Below, one piece after another: positions 1 to 9,716 of a stretch of 64,000 bases of DNA. The notes beneath the pieces are model-generated. The model was given only the letters and a program-made list of their open reading frames with translations, searched no databases and was not told where the DNA came from. Location of the stretch: contig NC_019689.1 of NCBI RefSeq assembly GCF_000317025.1, positions 2,767,501 through 2,831,500 on the forward strand, read 5' to 3'. Made by a program: the position numbers and the translations under genes. Every line of letters begins with the position of its first letter. Position 1 is the first letter of the stretch. Source of the stretch: Pleurocapsa sp. PCC 7327 (GTDB taxonomy: Bacteria > Cyanobacteriota > Cyanobacteriia > Cyanobacteriales > Microcystaceae).

Positions 1-139
1 TCACTTTACTTGTAACTGAGGGATGTACTAAACCGGAATAAAAATCCCAACTGTCACCAACAAGTCCCTCTTGGGATAAATACTTGAGTAATTGAGCGTC
101 AATCTCTGAAATTTCGGAGACTTTAGAGTAAGAAACCAT
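1..139 (-). CDS. N-terminal fragment of unidentified protein (runs off left edge)
   Basis: An ATG at 139 opens a frame that stays open to the window edge (46 codons, starting MVSYSKVSEISEIDAQLL). I do not recognise the family. The visible part is acidic and soluble, with no signal peptide or membrane segment. It is transcribed leftward, away from the glycosidase-like gene at 546. A perfect 17-bp palindrome lies about 75 bp upstream of its start and could be an operator. No strong ribosome binding site is visible, so the start is the first ATG rather than a proven one. Confidence 0.5.
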   Translation of the reverse strand, partial: MVSYSKVSEISEIDAQLLKYLSQEGLVGDSWDFYSGLVHPSVTSKV

Positions 140-545
140 TTTTCAGCGTTTTAACACTCCTTAACACCTTACCTATATCAACGAAGATATAGGAATAACG
201 TTCGCGATCGCGTATACACAGTGTATACAGAGAAGCCAGATTTTGCCTTGCTCGCGTAAAAGATGTTGCTAGCTTTGTTTGTTTAATAATTTTTTTTTAT
301 TGTATGGTTAATAACAAAAACCTACAAAAAATCTTAATTTTCTGGTAGAGTATTTTTTCTTTTAAAGTTAGTAAGAGAGAACGGACAAAGCGCGCTGTAA
401 GCGCCGGAGCTAGGCGTGTGTTCTTAAATATTGTCTTTTAAAAAGCAAAAATACCAAGAAAATTTCTAGAAAAAGGCTATAATAGCGACGACAAATTTTC
501 CCTAGGAAACTGTAACAACTTATCTTTTTTGTTTGCGAATTGCTA
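140..545. other. Intergenic region, divergent promoters expected
   Basis: About 400 bp without a convincing gene between divergently transcribed genes. It holds the 212-228 palindrome, a T/A-rich stretch around 280-360 and a small GCGC...GCGC inverted repeat near 390-405. No RNA gene was recognised. Confidence 0.6.
212..228. promoter_or_regulatory. Perfect palindrome, possible operator
   Basis: GTATACAC-A-GTGTATAC: two 8-bp arms around one base. It lies between the divergent left-edge gene and the gene at 546, closer to the former, directly beside a HIP1 core (GCGATCGC). Its perfect dyad symmetry suits a dimeric repressor site, but no regulator is identified. Confidence 0.35.
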
Positions 546-2690
546 ATGGCAGAAACCAAACTTGACTCTCTGACTCGCAGAAGAATTCCGAGTCGAACTC
601 TTGAAGCAGACTTATCAGAAAGCGGCATAGTTCCCCTTGCTGGCGAAGTATCCGATGACGAACTGCTAAGAGACTCGCCGTCTAACGAGACTTCTAAGAT
701 AGAAACGGCAAATGCACAAACAGCTTCAGGCGAACAGAATGAGGCAAACGCTCAGACAACTGATGGAAGTTCCGGGAACACTCCCACTCCACCAAGCGAT
801 GGCACTTCTACCCCGCCAAGCGATGGCGCTCCTACAGCCAACGACGACCAGAGTACAACCCTTCCCGATACTCCAGTAACAATTCCAGCTACAGATTTAT
901 TGAGAAATGACAGCGACCCCAATGGCGACTCTTTGAAGATAGCGGAAGTGACCAATCCCACCAACGGCGGCGTTGCTTTGGATAATGAGGGGAATGTCGT
1001 CTTCACGCCTACAGCGGGTTTTACTGGCGATGCCAGTTTTCAATACACTGTCGATGACGGTAGCGGGGGACGAGATGCTGCGACAGTAACTGTTTCTGTT
1101 GCCCCTGCCCAGTCAGGCTCCCTACAGATAGGCACCAATTTGAGCGGGATTGCCTATTATTCGACCCAACAGCCTTTTATTAATGCTTTCAAATCCGCTA
1201 AAGCCTGGGTAACTCAGAACGATCGAACTTTTGATACTGGGGAATCGGAGCTTTTGGATCTCGATGAAAACGGTTGGGTTAGATCGCTACCAGCGCCGGA
1301 AGCAGCACCTCAATACGATTCTGTCGGTACTATACTCTTTAGAAACCAAGGAGAGTATCTCTATCCCGGCGGGCAGTACATCGTACTTTATGATGGAGAA
1401 GGGACTCTCGAATATGGCTTTGATGCCAAGAAAAATCAAGCTGCTTCCACTCCGGGCAGAGACGTGATTGATGTCACCCCTTCTCAAAGTGGTATTTTTC
1501 TGAGAATTACCGCTACCGATCCCAATAACAATGGCAATTATATCCGTAACATTCGGGTGATTCCCGCCAATGCCGAAAATACCTATCAAACCGAACCTTT
1601 TAACCCAGCCTTTCTAGAAAAAACCCAGCCCTTTGCCGCATTGCGGTTTATGGACTGGATGGACACCAATAATTCCGAGCAAAAGGCGTGGAGCGATCGC
1701 CCAACGCCAGACGATGCAAAATACGACGTCAAAGGCGTGCCAGTCGAAACGATGGTCGATCTGGCTAACCGAATTGATAGCGATCCGTGGTTTACCATGC
1801 CGCACATGGCAAGCGACGAGTATATCGCTAACTTTGCCCAGTATGTCGAAAACAATCTCGAACCGGGGCGCAAAGTTTATGTGGAACTTTCCAATGAAGT
1901 TTGGAATCCCGACTTTGCTCAACATCAATATGCCCTAGAGCAGGCAAAACAGGAATTTCCAAATTCTGGCGAGAACGACTTTAATCTGAGATTGGACTGG
2001 TACGGGAAACGTTCCACTGAGGTATTCGGAATTTGGGAGCGGGTGTTTGCGGATAACCCAGACCGTGTCGTTGGCGTAATTGGAGCGCAATCTGCCAACA
2101 TAGCAACCGCTGAAAGAGTCCTAGAATATGCCTGGGCATCCAATCCTCAGACCAATAAAGAATACGGTGTTGATGCGATCGCGATCGCTCCCTATATTGG
2201 ATACGAACTGGGCACTCGTAAGAATGCAAGTGAAGTCGAAAGTTGGACGAAAGATCCAGATGGCGGACTCAATAAGCTGTTTGATGAAATTACGCAAGGA
2301 GGTGTCCTCAGCAACGGATATAAAGGAGGATCGCTCAAACAAGCCTACGATCGGATAGCAGCTTACTCAGCTCTGACAAGGCGAGAAGGGTTAGAGTTGC
2401 TCGGCGCTGAGAGCGGTCAGAGTCTCGTAGGCATACAAGGGGTCGAAAATAATGCAGCGATTACCAACCTGTTTGCTAAGGCTAACCAAGATCCTCGAAT
2501 AGGAGAAATCTACCGACAGTATTACGATAAATGGAACGAGTTAGGCGGTGGTTTAATAGCCCACTTTAGCGATATCTCTCTTCCCAACAAATTCAATACT
2601 TTTGGAGCGCTAGAACACGTCAATCAACCGGGGTCTCCCAAATATGATGCCTTGGTATCTTTAATCAATGCAGCATCAGCGCCAACATAA
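546..2690 (+). CDS. Cadherin/VCBS-like domain protein with clan GH-A glycosidase-like region
   Basis: A 714-residue protein. Residues about 1-95 are acidic, Ser/Thr/Pro-rich and probably disordered. Residues about 95-190 match the bacterial cadherin-like (tandem-95/VCBS) fold: PTANDDQ start, NDSDPNGD, FTPTAGFTG, YTVDDG. The C-terminal half resembles a clan A glycosidase TIM barrel: VELSNEVWN carries the Asn-Glu typical of the acid/base, and GAESGQSL could supply the second Glu. No N-terminal signal peptide is visible; export, if any, would be by a type I-like route. The ATG at 546 is preferred to a TTG at 540. It is followed convergently by the polysaccharide cassette, so action on a surface polysaccharide is an inference only. 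Confidence 0.6.
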   Translation: MAETKLDSLTRRRIPSRTLEADLSESGIVPLAGEVSDDELLRDSPSNETSKIETANAQTASGEQNEANAQTTDGSSGNTPTPPSDGTSTPPSDGAPTANDDQSTTLPDTPVTIPATDLLRNDSDPNGDSLKIAEVTNPTNGGVALDNEGNVVFTPTAGFTGDASFQYTVDDGSGGRDAATVTVSVAPAQSGSLQIGTNLSGIAYYSTQQPFINAFKSAKAWVTQNDRTFDTGESELLDLDENGWVRSLPAPEAAPQYDSVGTILFRNQGEYLYPGGQYIVLYDGEGTLEYGFDAKKNQAASTPGRDVIDVTPSQSGIFLRITATDPNNNGNYIRNIRVIPANAENTYQTEPFNPAFLEKTQPFAALRFMDWMDTNNSEQKAWSDRPTPDDAKYDVKGVPVETMVDLANRIDSDPWFTMPHMASDEYIANFAQYVENNLEPGRKVYVELSNEVWNPDFAQHQYALEQAKQEFPNSGENDFNLRLDWYGKRSTEVFGIWERVFADNPDRVVGVIGAQSANIATAERVLEYAWASNPQTNKEYGVDAIAIAPYIGYELGTRKNASEVESWTKDPDGGLNKLFDEITQGGVLSNGYKGGSLKQAYDRIAAYSALTRREGLELLGAESGQSLVGIQGVENNAAITNLFAKANQDPRIGEIYRQYYDKWNELGGGLIAHFSDISLPNKFNTFGALEHVNQPGSPKYDALVSLINAASAPT

Positions 2691-2743
2691 AGCGTTAGGA
2701 CAGGAGTAGGGATGGTGGAGAACCGTCCCTACATGTCTGCGCT

Positions 2744-3658
2744 CTAAACCTTAGGAAGAGATTTCGCGCTGGCGTTGTTAACCCAATTGGAAGAACTTGC
2801 TTGCGCTACGGCTTTAAAGTTATCGCAAGACAGCTCTAGCCCTAACCAAGAACCCAGCACGGTCAAATCTTCATCAAAAATAGCTTGCAATCGTTCTATT
2901 TGTTCGGGTTGCAGTTCTGGCTTCTTTTTCAACATCCATAAACTTTTTACCCGATTGCGAAAACTTTTAGGCACAAACTGCTTTCGCAAATCGCTCAACA
3001 GAGGCGCTTCGACTAGAAAATCGCGCCAATTGCTCTTGCGCATACGTTCGACAGAAACGTTCTGAGCGCTCAATTGAGTGTCCCAAACGGGTTGACCCAT
3101 GTAACCGATAAACTGGCAAATTCGTTCGAGTTCTTGCTGGGGAAATTTAATCGCTCGCTCGAAAAATACGGGTAGGACTCGCTCTCGACCAAAAGCTTCA
3201 AAATAGGGTTCGAGTTGTCTGCTATATCGGCTGTACTCGATGAGTTCTGGATGTTTCGCGATCGCCCGATTAATATCGACGGAAATTACCCGTTGAGTCC
3301 ACTCGTGAATATACTGAGATACCAAGCGATCGATGGGGTGGCGCATCACATAAATCAGCTTGACATCCGGTCGATGTTGCTTGATGCGTTCGATAGTTTT
3401 GGGATAGGTTGGTAGCTTAGTGTAGTGAGTACTCGATTCCCCTCGCAGAGCGCCTACTGGGGCTGACTCGAAATGGGATAAATACCATTCTATGCCTTTA
3501 GCATACTGGTCGTCGTCGCTAAAAAAATTAGGTTCTTTCAACTCGGTCATAAAAATGCCCGGTTGTAAGGCTAGTTGTTCGTGAAGCGTGCTAGTCGCAC
3601 ATTTCATCGCGCCTATAATAATAAAGTCAGGAGGCTTGCTCAAGTTATTACCGCTCAT
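2744..3658 (-). CDS. PAPS-dependent sulfotransferase family protein
   Basis: A 304-residue protein of the Sulfotransfer family, expected to move a sulfuryl group from PAPS to a hydroxyl. The N-terminus has the 5'-phosphosulfate-binding loop (IIIGAMKCATSTLHEQL, about residues 13-29) and the 3'-phosphate region YVMRHPIDRLVSQYIHEW around residue 105. Length fits the family. Its start overlaps the end of the upstream glycosyltransferase by 11 bp, so the two are probably translationally coupled. Context with GT2 and O-antigen-ligase-like genes suggests the acceptor is a surface polysaccharide or glycan; the exact substrate cannot be read. Confidence 0.85.
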   Translation of the reverse strand: MSGNNLSKPPDFIIIGAMKCATSTLHEQLALQPGIFMTELKEPNFFSDDDQYAKGIEWYLSHFESAPVGALRGESSTHYTKLPTYPKTIERIKQHRPDVKLIYVMRHPIDRLVSQYIHEWTQRVISVDINRAIAKHPELIEYSRYSRQLEPYFEAFGRERVLPVFFERAIKFPQQELERICQFIGYMGQPVWDTQLSAQNVSVERMRKSNWRDFLVEAPLLSDLRKQFVPKSFRNRVKSLWMLKKKPELQPEQIERLQAIFDEDLTVLGSWLGLELSCDNFKAVAQASSSNWVNNASAKSLPKV

Positions 3659-4631
3659 TGGTTTCTATTTGACTTTTCTTAACAGAGAGGGATGAAGATT
3701 GCAAAGGGTTGCGCCAGTTCGTCCAAATATCTCTAGCTGCTTGCTCGCTGATATGCGACTGTCTGTTGCCTGCCAATTCGCGAACCAGCGAAACGCTGCG
3801 ACCGGCTAGCCAAAATAGGTTAGCCATCCACAATCCGGGCGCGCCATAAAATTTTCTGTAGTATCGCGATCGCGAAGCATACAGGTAGGCTGGAGGACGC
3901 TTGCGAGTTGCGATCGCCGATTTAACCGAGCTACTTCCCCCGCGCAAATGAACGACCCTAGCATAGGGGTAGTGAAGAATTTTCCATCCTGCCCTCCTAA
4001 CTCGGCGGCAATAGTCGGTATCGTCGAAATACATAAAATACCCTTCATCCATCGAGCCAACCCGTTCGATAACCTCGCGCCGAATTAACACGCAGGCAAA
4101 ACTGATCCAGTCGGGTTCGATGGGAGCGTCGGCGACGGGGAGAGAAACCTCGTACTTTTCGAGCAGCTTGGTAATCGGTCCGGTTGCCGCTGCATCGATA
4201 AATTCGCCGATTGGGGAATGATAGCGAAAGCAACTTCTTTGGGGCGTACCGTCGAGCCATTCCAGGCGAGGACCGATAATGCCGGCTTCTGGATGGTCAT
4301 CTTTAGCAACCAGAAGCTTGGCGATCGCGCCCGGTCGCACGATCGTATCGCTATTCAATAACAGATAAGCATCGGCTGTCAAGGCTGCGATGCCCAAATT
4401 ATTTCCGGCGGAAAACCCCCCATTCACTGGAGAAGCGATTACTTTTACCCATTGACTCCAGCCGTTCTCGGCAATTGACCCTTCGATTTGCGCGATCGAG
4501 TCGTCAGCCGAGGCGTTATCAACAATCGCCACTGCATCGCGACCGACTTCAATTTCAGTTTGGAGAGAAGCCAAACAGTCGATGACTAGCTTAGGAGTAC
4601 GATAGTTAATGATAATTATGGCAAGACGCAT
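3648..4631 (-). CDS. Glycosyltransferase family 2 (rhamnosyltransferase-like)
   Basis: A 327-residue GT-A fold inverting glycosyltransferase. Visible are the N-terminal IIIINYRTPKLVIDCL strand, the nucleotide-binding VDNAS motif, NGGFSAGNNLGI, the metal-binding LLNSD (DxD-type) and the downstream FMYFDDTDYCRR motif typical of WbbL-like rhamnosyl transferases. The ATG at 4631 is chosen over a TTG one codon upstream. Its 3' end overlaps the sulfotransferase start, placing both in one transcription unit. The sugar and acceptor are not readable. Confidence 0.88.
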   Translation of the reverse strand: MRLAIIIINYRTPKLVIDCLASLQTEIEVGRDAVAIVDNASADDSIAQIEGSIAENGWSQWVKVIASPVNGGFSAGNNLGIAALTADAYLLLNSDTIVRPGAIAKLLVAKDDHPEAGIIGPRLEWLDGTPQRSCFRYHSPIGEFIDAAATGPITKLLEKYEVSLPVADAPIEPDWISFACVLIRREVIERVGSMDEGYFMYFDDTDYCRRVRRAGWKILHYPYARVVHLRGGSSSVKSAIATRKRPPAYLYASRSRYYRKFYGAPGLWMANLFWLAGRSVSLVRELAGNRQSHISEQAARDIWTNWRNPLQSSSLSVKKSQIETNER

Positions 4632-4752
4632 CAAGGTACTTTAGATTTGAGAGAATAGATTTGAGAGGAAATTTTTGAGAATCGCTTGAAATCGACTATT
4701 TTAATAACATTGGGTTTAAATTTAACACGCTTGTAGCAAAAAGACTTCCATT

Positions 4753-6168
4753 CTAAAACTCTCTTAGTCGAGCTAGAGAACGCTTCGTTTTGAGCGTGCG
4801 ATTGCGATGGCTCGCGCGGCTGCCTGATGCCACGGACTTGTCTTTTTTACTCAATGCCAATCCCGATAGTCCTCCGCTAATCATTGGATATATCGGCAGA
4901 AAATGACCATTAATCAGACAATTTACCATATATAAAACTAAAGCGACTCCCAAGGCTGCGGCGGGGGCGACTTTGGGATTAAACCAAGTTTTTACCGGAT
5001 AGCCAAACCAGCCAAAACAGATAACTGGGACGAGCATCGAAGCGGTTAAACTCACCAAGCCAACTAGTCCGTTCACCCCAAAGGCAATAATCCATAAACT
5101 ATCCGTAACGGAGATATCTACCATGTCTCCTTCCCAGTTCTCCTCCAGAACCCGACTGCGACCCCATCCTCCCCAGCCGAAAACCATTCTTTCCATTGCC
5201 TTCGCTCTCAAGAGTTCTTCGTTATCAAATCTGAATTGCAAGGACTGAGCACGTTCTGGGCTAAAGAGTTGGGATGCCAAAGAGACGATCCTGTCTCCAT
5301 CAAAGCTTCCGCTAACTGCCAGATAGAGGTAAAAACAGATCCCCAAAATCAAAAACAACAGTGGCAAGTTCGTGCGACCCCATTTAGCAACAAACAGCAC
5401 CGTCATTCCGAACATAAGGAATAACAAGGCTCCTGACGATTTGAGCAAAACAAATGTCGCAATGAATGCAATTACCGCATAGTGTAATGGAATCTCCCAG
5501 ATAGTCTTCGGCTGTTCGGCTTTCCACAACCAAATTGCTATCAAGGTTACTGTCATCATCCACAGAGCGACGACGAGTCCGTGCTCCATGAACACCATAG
5601 GTCTCCATCCCCCTTGGCGTATAGCTTGAGAAACTCCCGAACCATGAGCGTAGTAGCCATAGATCGTATTGTGGAGCTGGGGACTCATGCGAATTTCATA
5701 CAGGCACAGCGGCACATAAAGGAGTCCGCCTTTAACGATGTTGATAGCCAACTCCTTCAATCCAGCCAAATTGCCCAAATAGAGACGACCGATGAAATAG
5801 GGCAATCCCCAAGCCGCCGAACGCCCAAGGGTTTCGTTAACGGCATCGTAAGCGCCCAAACCATTTAACAGCGATGAAAAAGCCGGGCAAATACACCATA
5901 GTAGCATTGGCAAATCGACCCAGGCTGGCTTAAAGGCTCGCAAGCGCCCGAAATCAAACAAAAAAATTCCCAGCAAGATAGCATAGCAAGTTGCTAGCGC
6001 TCCCTGATAATCGGGAATGAGCGGCAATTTAAAACCGGCTTTTTGGGGTAAAAAGAGCAAGCCGCCGATAAAACTGACTATAATTGCCGTCCGAGGTGGA
6101 AAACGGACGAAAAAAAACAGAACGATCGGCAACCAAAGGATCATTACTAATTGGGCTTGAGGAGACAT
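4753..6168 (-). CDS. O-antigen ligase / polysaccharide polymerase-like membrane protein
   Basis: A 471-residue polytopic membrane protein with about ten hydrophobic helices and a large soluble loop (about residues 285-350, ending near VFGWGGWGRSRVLEENW). This is the usual layout of Wzy/WaaL-type proteins. A basic tail (SRASHRNRTLKTKRSLARLREF) closes the protein. It lies between a GT2 gene and a 2OG-Fe oxygenase gene on the same strand and probably polymerises or ligates the glycan made by this cassette. Assignment rests on topology and context more than on strict motifs. Confidence 0.65.
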   Translation of the reverse strand: MSPQAQLVMILWLPIVLFFFVRFPPRTAIIVSFIGGLLFLPQKAGFKLPLIPDYQGALATCYAILLGIFLFDFGRLRAFKPAWVDLPMLLWCICPAFSSLLNGLGAYDAVNETLGRSAAWGLPYFIGRLYLGNLAGLKELAINIVKGGLLYVPLCLYEIRMSPQLHNTIYGYYAHGSGVSQAIRQGGWRPMVFMEHGLVVALWMMTVTLIAIWLWKAEQPKTIWEIPLHYAVIAFIATFVLLKSSGALLFLMFGMTVLFVAKWGRTNLPLLFLILGICFYLYLAVSGSFDGDRIVSLASQLFSPERAQSLQFRFDNEELLRAKAMERMVFGWGGWGRSRVLEENWEGDMVDISVTDSLWIIAFGVNGLVGLVSLTASMLVPVICFGWFGYPVKTWFNPKVAPAAALGVALVLYMVNCLINGHFLPIYPMISGGLSGLALSKKDKSVASGSRASHRNRTLKTKRSLARLREF

Positions 6169-6199
6169 CGGCTTGCCCGGTAAAACAATAAACTAACTT

Positions 6200-7045
6200 T
6201 TAGTTTGACTTAAACCTTTTATTATTGCTTAAGGATCGCTTGGCTTCAAGGATGATGGGAGGAACTAGCTTTTTCAGAAACGCTTTTACCGAGGAGGAAG
6301 AAGAAGATTTTTCGGTTAAATCTTCTTCCGGTCTGGCTTGAAATAAGGTTGAATGCTGCCCAGAGACTTCTTTGGCAGGTCGCCCGTTACTGTAATAATA
6401 GAGTGCCAAAGATTTTCTCGTTCTTCCTTCAGGACAATTTAACGGTTCGGGATGTCCGTGATAGGAAAAATCGGTTGTATTGAAGATGACGCAGCGATTA
6501 AAAACTGGCAGAATTTTTTTCTGGCATCTAATCATCTCGGGATCCCACAACTCTAGGTGTCCGCCATATTCCTCTTGCCAGTCTTTATTGAGATAGAGCA
6601 GGAGATTTAAGCGACGATCCAAAAGCAATCGATCGTGGCGATTAAAGTCTGCATGGATCTTCAAGTAACCGCCTTTTTCAATTTGGTGGAGTCCTCCGCC
6701 AACAAAGTGGGGATCGGGAATAAGTCCTTCAATTCCCGTGAGTTTTTCCAAAAAACTGACAAAGATCGAAGAATTCAATTGATACATGAGCAAACGGGTA
6801 ATTTCTCCCATTTGTAGCTCGGAAGTAGAAGCCAGTTTTTTTTCGGCAACGTTCTCAAATTTTTTCCAATTAATTGCGCCCGGTTTGGGAAATTCATTAA
6901 GAATCCCGTTCAAGACAGTTTCAGGAAGAAATCGATCGATAATGACATGGGGAAAGGGCTGAGCTTGCGCGTAAACTTCCCGATATTTAGTGACTAAATC
7001 GTCTAAATAATCTGGATTTAGACAGAACATCGAGGTAGATTGCAT
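6200..7045 (-). CDS. 2-oxoglutarate/Fe(II)-dependent oxygenase (prolyl-4-hydroxylase-like)
   Basis: A 281-residue protein. The HADFNRHD segment gives the first His and Asp iron ligands, YHGHPEP the distal His, and RTRKSLALYYY the Arg that binds 2-oxoglutarate. The double-stranded beta-helix core GGHLELWDPE is clear. The start at 7045 is chosen because GGAGA lies five bases upstream; a TTG 37 codons further up lacks a site. It heads the minus-strand polysaccharide cassette, so hydroxylation of a sugar or associated protein is possible, but the substrate is unknown. Confidence 0.8.
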   Translation of the reverse strand: MQSTSMFCLNPDYLDDLVTKYREVYAQAQPFPHVIIDRFLPETVLNGILNEFPKPGAINWKKFENVAEKKLASTSELQMGEITRLLMYQLNSSIFVSFLEKLTGIEGLIPDPHFVGGGLHQIEKGGYLKIHADFNRHDRLLLDRRLNLLLYLNKDWQEEYGGHLELWDPEMIRCQKKILPVFNRCVIFNTTDFSYHGHPEPLNCPEGRTRKSLALYYYSNGRPAKEVSGQHSTLFQARPEEDLTEKSSSSSSVKAFLKKLVPPIILEAKRSLSNNKRFKSN

Positions 7046-7496
7046 AAAATTCTCCGATTTTCTAGCATTACTCAAATGTCCGAGTTTGCTGATGAACAGA
7101 GTGGTTCTGAAAATAATAGCGCGAAGACTGTTTATTTCTCGTAAAGATAAAAACAAGCAAAATTAAAGGTAAAGATTGCACATGCCTATCCGTTCTACAC
7201 TTTCGGTGACAAAAAGCTAATCGATCGATTAAATCTTAAAATGGCAACGGACAAAACACCAGCTAGCACTAAAATATCAATCGTGCGCGAGATAATCGGC
7301 ACAACAACCAAGCGATTCCTTTGCTGTGGCGACATGTTTGGCGATGACTTCTTTTCTGGTAATGGTAATATAAATCCCTACCAGCTAAAGATTGTGAACG
7401 TCGTATCAATTTTCGGAAAATCTAGCATCTCTTCCGAATTTTAGAGACGAAAAGCTACGATCGGATCGATCGCTCTGTGGGGAATGTGAAGGATAT
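7046..7496. other. Intergenic region between divergent genes
   Basis: About 450 bp. A 67-codon open frame at 7241-7444 has no recognisable domain and no good ribosome binding site, so I do not call it. Promoters for the polysaccharide cassette and for the kinase should lie here. No structured RNA was seen. Confidence 0.5.
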
Positions 7497-9716
7497 ATGA
7501 ACAGTTTTCGCTCTACAAACGTAGCACCCGGTCAAAAATTAAGCGGACGCTACCAAATTCTTTCTCAGCTAGGACAAGGAGGATTTGGTAGGACGCTTTT
7601 AGCCAAGGATTTATACTTACCCGGTCAACCCAAGTGCGTCGTCAAGCAGTTGCAACCTTCAGCAACCGACCCTAATTCGTTACAAGTTGCCAGACGTTTA
7701 TTCGACACGGAAGCGCAAATTTTATATAAACTTGGTATCCATCCCCAAATTCCCCAGTTATTTGCTTATTTTGAAGAAAATCAAGAATTTTATCTGGTTC
7801 AGGAATATATTGAAGGAGAAAATCTCGATCGAGAATTACATTCTAAGCAGAGAATAAGCGAAGAGAGCGTCATCGATCTCTTATATGAAATTTTAGAAAT
7901 TTTAGCTTTCGTTCACCAACAAAATGTTATCCATCGCGATGTCAATCCTTATAATCTTATCCGACGCAAAGAGGATGGAAAATTAGTTTTAATTGATTTT
8001 GGTGCGGTCAAGCAAATTACCACTCAAATGGTACAAGCGAGTGAAAAAAATTATACAGTTCCGATTGGAACTCCCGGCTATTTTCCTAGCGAGCAAGCGA
8101 TGGGTTATCCTAAATTGAGTAGTGATATCTATGCAGTAGGAATCATTGGAATTCAAGCGCTGATAGGTTGCTTGCCCGAACAAATTCCTAGCAATTCCCA
8201 GACAGGAGAAATTAACTGGCACAGTTTAATTAAAGTTAATCCTGGATTGACTTATGTTTTAGATATGATGGTTCGCTATGATTTTCGCGATCGTTATACC
8301 TCGGCAACAGAAGCATTGGAAGCTGTTAGAAAATTGAGGGCTTCTAATAGCAAAACCATTGGCGGGAAAATGATTGCTGTTTCTAGTAATAAAACTGTTG
8401 GAGGAAAAACACTTGTCGTTGGCAACAATAAATCTTTCTCTAATTTTCAAATTGACTTAACAAGAATAAGGGGATGGTTAGCCAAAGGAACGATTTTTAT
8501 GGGAATTGTGGGAGTAGGGGCAGCTATCTTTGTTGGCATTAATCATTTTCTCGCTGCTAATAATGCCACGGATTTATATCGGCAAGGCAATATATTGTAT
8601 GAACTGAAAGATTACGATCGCGCTTTAGCTGCCTATGAACAAGCTTTAAAAATTCGCCCAGAATATGGAGAAGCTTGGCAAGGAAAAGGCGATGTTTTTC
8701 AAGCTCAAAAACGCTATAAAGAATCTCTGATCGCTTACGAAAAAGCAATTCAAATTCAGCCCAATCGTTGGCAACCTCGCTTAGGTCGCGCTCAAGTACT
8801 CGATAAATTAGGAAAAAATCAAGAAGCGATCGAGACTTATAAAAAGGTTATTAAAATTAAACCTAATCTGGCAGAAGCTTGGCTGGGACTCGCTCAAGTC
8901 CAGATGGAGTTAAATCAATATTCAGAAGCGATAGCATCCTACGATCGCCTGCTAAAAATGCAACCCGAAAATTCATTAGCTTGGTATCAACAAGGTTGGG
9001 CGTGGCAAAATTTACGAGAGTATGAAAAAGCGATAAAATCTTACGATAAGGCAGTAGACATTAAGCCGGATTTATCATCGGCTTGGTATCAGAAAGGCAA
9101 TGTGTTGATGAATTTAGAAGAATATGAAAAGGCGGTTGAGGCATATGCAAAAGCAGTACAGTTTCAACCCAAACTGCATCAAGCCTGGTACAGTCAAGGA
9201 ATTGCTTTAAGTAAATTGGGACGCAACGAAGAGGCGATCGCAGCTTATTCTCAAGCCACTCAAGTTAAATCGAATTATGCTCAAGCTTGGTATCAAAAAG
9301 GCTGGATGTTACATCAACTCAAGCGTTATGAAGAAGCTATTTCAGCTTACGATACTGTCATTCGCTTGCGACCGAGCGATTACCAAGCATGGTACAACAA
9401 AGGCAATGTTTTATATAACTTAGGCAATTACGAAGGGGCGATCGCTGCTTACAAGCAAACCGTTGCGATCGAAAGAGACTACTATCAAGCCTGGAATAGC
9501 CAAGGCAATGCCCTACTTCTACTCAAGCGATACGATGAGGCAGTTAATGCCTACGATCGCGCTTTGCGCTACCAACCCGATTATCGACAAGCACAAGAAG
9601 GAAAAGCACAAGCCCAATCTTTATTGCGATTGCAACAGCAAAAACTTCAGGAGCAACAAGAGAATGACAACAATGAAGAAAAAGAAAATGAGGGAATAGG
9701 AAATATTGAAAACTAA
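7497..9716 (+). CDS. Serine/threonine protein kinase with C-terminal TPR repeats
   Basis: A 739-residue membrane-anchored eukaryotic-type kinase. Residues about 14-275 are the kinase: glycine loop LGQGGFGRT, catalytic Lys in CVVKQL, HRDVNPYN catalytic loop, DFGAVK metal site and GTPGYFPSEQA activation segment. A hydrophobic helix near residues 330-352 (FMGIVGVGAAIFVGI) should cross the membrane. Ten consecutive 34-residue TPRs follow (about 358-705), then a Gln/Glu-rich tail. AAGGA just upstream of the ATG supports the start. This architecture is common in cyanobacteria; the target proteins and the stimulus are unknown. Confidence 0.93.
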   Translation: MNSFRSTNVAPGQKLSGRYQILSQLGQGGFGRTLLAKDLYLPGQPKCVVKQLQPSATDPNSLQVARRLFDTEAQILYKLGIHPQIPQLFAYFEENQEFYLVQEYIEGENLDRELHSKQRISEESVIDLLYEILEILAFVHQQNVIHRDVNPYNLIRRKEDGKLVLIDFGAVKQITTQMVQASEKNYTVPIGTPGYFPSEQAMGYPKLSSDIYAVGIIGIQALIGCLPEQIPSNSQTGEINWHSLIKVNPGLTYVLDMMVRYDFRDRYTSATEALEAVRKLRASNSKTIGGKMIAVSSNKTVGGKTLVVGNNKSFSNFQIDLTRIRGWLAKGTIFMGIVGVGAAIFVGINHFLAANNATDLYRQGNILYELKDYDRALAAYEQALKIRPEYGEAWQGKGDVFQAQKRYKESLIAYEKAIQIQPNRWQPRLGRAQVLDKLGKNQEAIETYKKVIKIKPNLAEAWLGLAQVQMELNQYSEAIASYDRLLKMQPENSLAWYQQGWAWQNLREYEKAIKSYDKAVDIKPDLSSAWYQKGNVLMNLEEYEKAVEAYAKAVQFQPKLHQAWYSQGIALSKLGRNEEAIAAYSQATQVKSNYAQAWYQKGWMLHQLKRYEEAISAYDTVIRLRPSDYQAWYNKGNVLYNLGNYEGAIAAYKQTVAIERDYYQAWNSQGNALLLLKRYDEAVNAYDRALRYQPDYRQAQEGKAQAQSLLRLQQQKLQEQQENDNNEEKENEGIGNIEN

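Noticed and set aside
7241-7444. 67-codon open frame between divergent genes
   Set aside because: No ribosome site, no domain, and the composition matches the surrounding non-coding DNA.
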